A program made the position numbers and the translations under genes. Under the pieces are notes generated by a model. That model worked only from the letters and a program-made list of their open reading frames with translations, had not been told where the DNA came from and ran no database searches. Shown here in pieces: positions 5,496 through 6,661 of a DNA stretch of 6,661 bases; positions within the stretch are counted from its first letter, which is position 1, and every line of letters begins with the position of its first letter. Where the stretch lies: assembly GCA_947630095.1 (NCBI GenBank), contig CANRGI010000067.1:1-6661 (forward strand), written 5' to 3'. The DNA is from an uncultured Bacilli bacterium. Lineage in GTDB: Bacteria > Bacillota_I > Bacilli_A > RF39 > UBA660.

Positions 5496-5624
5496 AAATT
5501 CTATAAAAATCTACTTATATTAACAAAATTTAGTAAATATATTTTTTATTATTTCAAATAAATTGCTTATATTTTATAAAAAATAAAGACTTTTTATTTA
5601 AAATTTGATACAATTATATCATAA
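5486..5624. repeat. Exact 12-bp direct repeat spanning the two divergent promoters
   Basis: ATTATATCATAA occurs at 5486-5497 and again at 5613-5624, 127 bases apart. The first copy overlaps the XRE -10 on the minus strand. The second starts within the LemA-gene -10 and runs into its ribosome binding site. A shared regulator could bind both, but chance is also plausible at this base composition. Confidence 0.35.
5606..5614 (+). promoter_or_regulatory. Putative promoter -10 of the LemA-family gene
   Basis: TGATACAAT is an extended -10 (TG, one base, TACAAT), 22 bases before the ATG. I see no good -35; the region 17 bases upstream reads AAGACT and lies in a short inverted repeat (5581-5587 / 5593-5599). 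The predicted leader is very short and holds AAGGAAGT (5623-5630), the ribosome binding site. Confidence 0.45.
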
Positions 5625-5636
5625 GGAAGTGATATT

Positions 5637-6191
5637 ATGATAGTTTTTCTATATGTAATCGGGTTTATAATACTAATATGCTGTATTGTAATGATTTATA
5701 TACTTAACAAAAACGAGATAATTACTATGTTAATATATAAAACTGGTATGTGTGAAAATGATATTGACGAAAGACTTAAGAATAAAGAAGATTTAATAAA
5801 TAGATGTATAAATATAATTAATCGTAATAAAAAAATAGATATTAAAATATTTGAAGATGTAAAGAATATTAAAGCAAGTAAATTAAATAATTATGATAAA
5901 GATAGATTACTTACTAATGCTTATGATGAGATAGAAAAGATATATACAGATAATCCTGATTTAGTAAGTGTTAAAAGTTTTGATGGTATAATAAAAGATA
6001 TAGATAAGTTAGAAATAGAACTTATTTCACTTCGTACTTTATATAATAAATGTGCTTGTGAATTTAATAATTTATATAATAAATTTCCTTATAATATGAT
6101 AATAAAAATGAGAAAATTTAGTATTAAGAGTTTATATGAGGGTAGAGAGTTAAAAGTGAATTTAGAAAAAGAGTTAAATTTTGAAGTTTAA
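5637..6191 (+). CDS. LemA-family single-pass membrane protein, 184 aa
   Basis: The N-terminus is one hydrophobic helix, residues ~2-23 (VFLYVIGFIILICCIVMIYI), followed by a Lys/Asp-rich helical domain in the expected LemA order. That domain includes a 'DERLKNKEDLINRCINII' segment (~44-61), corresponding to the family's 'R.dLipnLv' helix. It ends with SLRTLYNKCACEFNNLYNKF at 131-150 and PYNM, matching the family's 'R..YN..v..yN..i..fP'. The length is normal for LemA (about 180-200 aa). Members are anchored in the cytoplasmic membrane with a coiled bundle; their exact role is not established. The start follows AAGGAAGT (5623-5630). The usual companion gene (TPM-domain or htpX) is absent here; the gene stands alone, divergent from the XRE gene. 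Its stop overlaps that of ung. The sequence is divergent from the consensus, so the name rests on the membrane anchor plus the C-terminal motif. Confidence 0.72.
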   Translation: MIVFLYVIGFIILICCIVMIYILNKNEIITMLIYKTGMCENDIDERLKNKEDLINRCINIINRNKKIDIKIFEDVKNIKASKLNNYDKDRLLTNAYDEIEKIYTDNPDLVSVKSFDGIIKDIDKLEIELISLRTLYNKCACEFNNLYNKFPYNMIIKMRKFSIKSLYEGRELKVNLEKELNFEV

Positions 6192-6197
6192 TTCTTT
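6168..6197 (+). terminator. Terminator hairpin overlapping the LemA and ung stop codons
   Basis: Arms 6168-6178 (AAAGAGTTAAA) and 6187-6197 (TTTAATTCTTT) form an 11-bp stem with one G-T wobble and an 8-nt loop, followed by ACTTTATTTTTT on the + strand. In the minus direction the wobble becomes a mismatch and the following bases are less T-rich, so it should work best for the LemA transcript. Confidence 0.5.
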
Positions 6198-6661
6198 ACT
6201 TTATTTTTTAAATCAAAATTAATAGGTTCAATACCTTTACTTATAAGAAAATTATTTGTTTTGGAAAATGGACGACTACCAAAGAAACCTGAGTGTGCTG
6301 AAAATGGAGATGGGTGAGGACTTTCTATTATATAGTGTCTTTTATTAGTTATAAATACTTTTTTACTTCTTGCAAAATTACCCCATAGAATAAATACTAC
6401 TGGTGTTTCTTTTTCGTTTAATAATTTAATAATGTGGTCTGTAAAAAGGTTCCAACCTAAGTCTTTATGAGATGCTGCTTTATCTTTTTCAACTGTAAGA
6501 ACACTGTTTAGAAGTAATACTCCTTCTTTTGCCCAGGGGGTTAAGTTTCCACTAGGGGGTTCTTCTATTCCTAGGTCATTATAAAGTTCTGTAAATATAT
6601 TTTTAAGAGATGGTGGCTTTTTTATTCCATCTTGAACTGAAAAAGATAAACAGTGTGCTTC
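6188..6661 (-). CDS. ung: Uracil-DNA glycosylase, family 1 (C-terminal part; gene runs off the window)
   Basis: The minus-strand frame is open from the window edge to TAA at 6188-6190, giving 157 residues of the usual ~220-230. The enzyme cleaves uracil from DNA to start base-excision repair. Visible family blocks in order: EAHCLSFSVQDGIKKPPSL, where most members read 'GQAHGL.FSV'; NLTPWAKEGVLLLNSVLTVE, holding the uracil-binding Asn; ASHKDLGWNLFTDHII; VVFILWGNFARSKK; and the DNA-intercalating loop ESPHPSPFSAHSGFFGSRPF with the catalytic His of HPSP. The first catalytic motif (GQDPYH) lies just beyond 6661. Two small differences from E. coli Ung are Cys for Gly after the AH pair, and Phe for the intercalating Leu191 in HPSPLS. 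The sequence otherwise looks intact and functional. It converges on the LemA-family gene with a 3-base stop overlap inside a TTAA shared by both stop codons. Confidence 0.95.
   Translation of the reverse strand, partial: EAHCLSFSVQDGIKKPPSLKNIFTELYNDLGIEEPPSGNLTPWAKEGVLLLNSVLTVEKDKAASHKDLGWNLFTDHIIKLLNEKETPVVFILWGNFARSKKVFITNKRHYIIESPHPSPFSAHSGFFGSRPFSKTNNFLISKGIEPINFDLKNKVKN

Noticed and set aside
1..6661. UGA read as Trp (mycoplasma-type code)
   Set aside because: Trp codons are TGG throughout, including conserved Trp positions in the sigma factor, DUF1015 and Ung, and no gene needs TGA read-through.
1..6661. Mobile element, CRISPR array or defence system
   Set aside because: No transposase, integrase, terminal repeats, spaced repeats or defence-type enzyme is visible; the only short repeats are pairs in promoter and leader regions.
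1..6661. A linked base-deamination repair locus (DUF84 ITPase plus Ung)
   Set aside because: The two genes lie at opposite ends, on opposite strands, separated by unrelated genes with their own promoters and terminators; co-occurrence is probably chance.

Overview
This is a very AT-rich window (G+C looks like about a quarter) using the standard bacterial code, with TGG for Trp and TGA as stop. It has strong AAGGAGG-type ribosome binding sites and short AT-rich terminator hairpins. The gene set (RpoD-like sigma factor, DUF1015, LemA, family-1 uracil-DNA glycosylase, DUF84) and the Lys/Asn/Ile-rich proteins suggest a low-GC Bacillota, perhaps an uncultured gut Bacilli or Clostridia lineage. This is an inference; no marker fixes the taxon.

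Layout, left to right. 1-322 (+): 3' two thirds of a DUF84 / YjjX-like non-canonical purine NTP phosphatase. 303-528 (+): short broken reading frames that look like a gene remnant. 581-1249 (+): unrecognised 222-aa protein with a SHOCT-like C-terminal end. 1317-1352: hairpin terminator between convergent genes. 1344-3515 (-): 723-aa sigma-70 family protein with a complete sigma 1.2-2-3-4 core at residues ~203-463, flanked by a ~200-aa N-terminal part and a ~260-aa C-terminal tail. 3516-3702: divergent promoter region with an 18-bp perfect palindrome. 3703-4959 (+): DUF1015 protein. 4964-4995: shared terminator hairpin. 4994-5296 (-): 100-aa XRE-type regulator. 5297-5636: long divergent intergenic region with a hairpin-rich leader and two opposed promoters. 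5637-6191 (+): single-pass LemA-family protein. 6188-6661 (-): C-terminal two thirds of uracil-DNA glycosylase (ung), running off the right edge.

Most genes look independently transcribed: strand alternates, and the three convergent pairs each have a hairpin at the stop codons. The two edge genes both deal with deaminated bases (ITP/XTP in the nucleotide pool, uracil in DNA), but nothing here links them. The most unusual item is the sigma factor. Its tail carries what looks like two more region-4-like units: a degenerate one at ~507-575 and one at ~642-678 that aligns without gaps to its own region 4. It also has substitutions at residues that read the -10, extended -10 and -35 elements in housekeeping sigma. 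Four promoters I can propose here are all of the extended -10 kind. I see no mobile element, CRISPR array, tRNA or rRNA.
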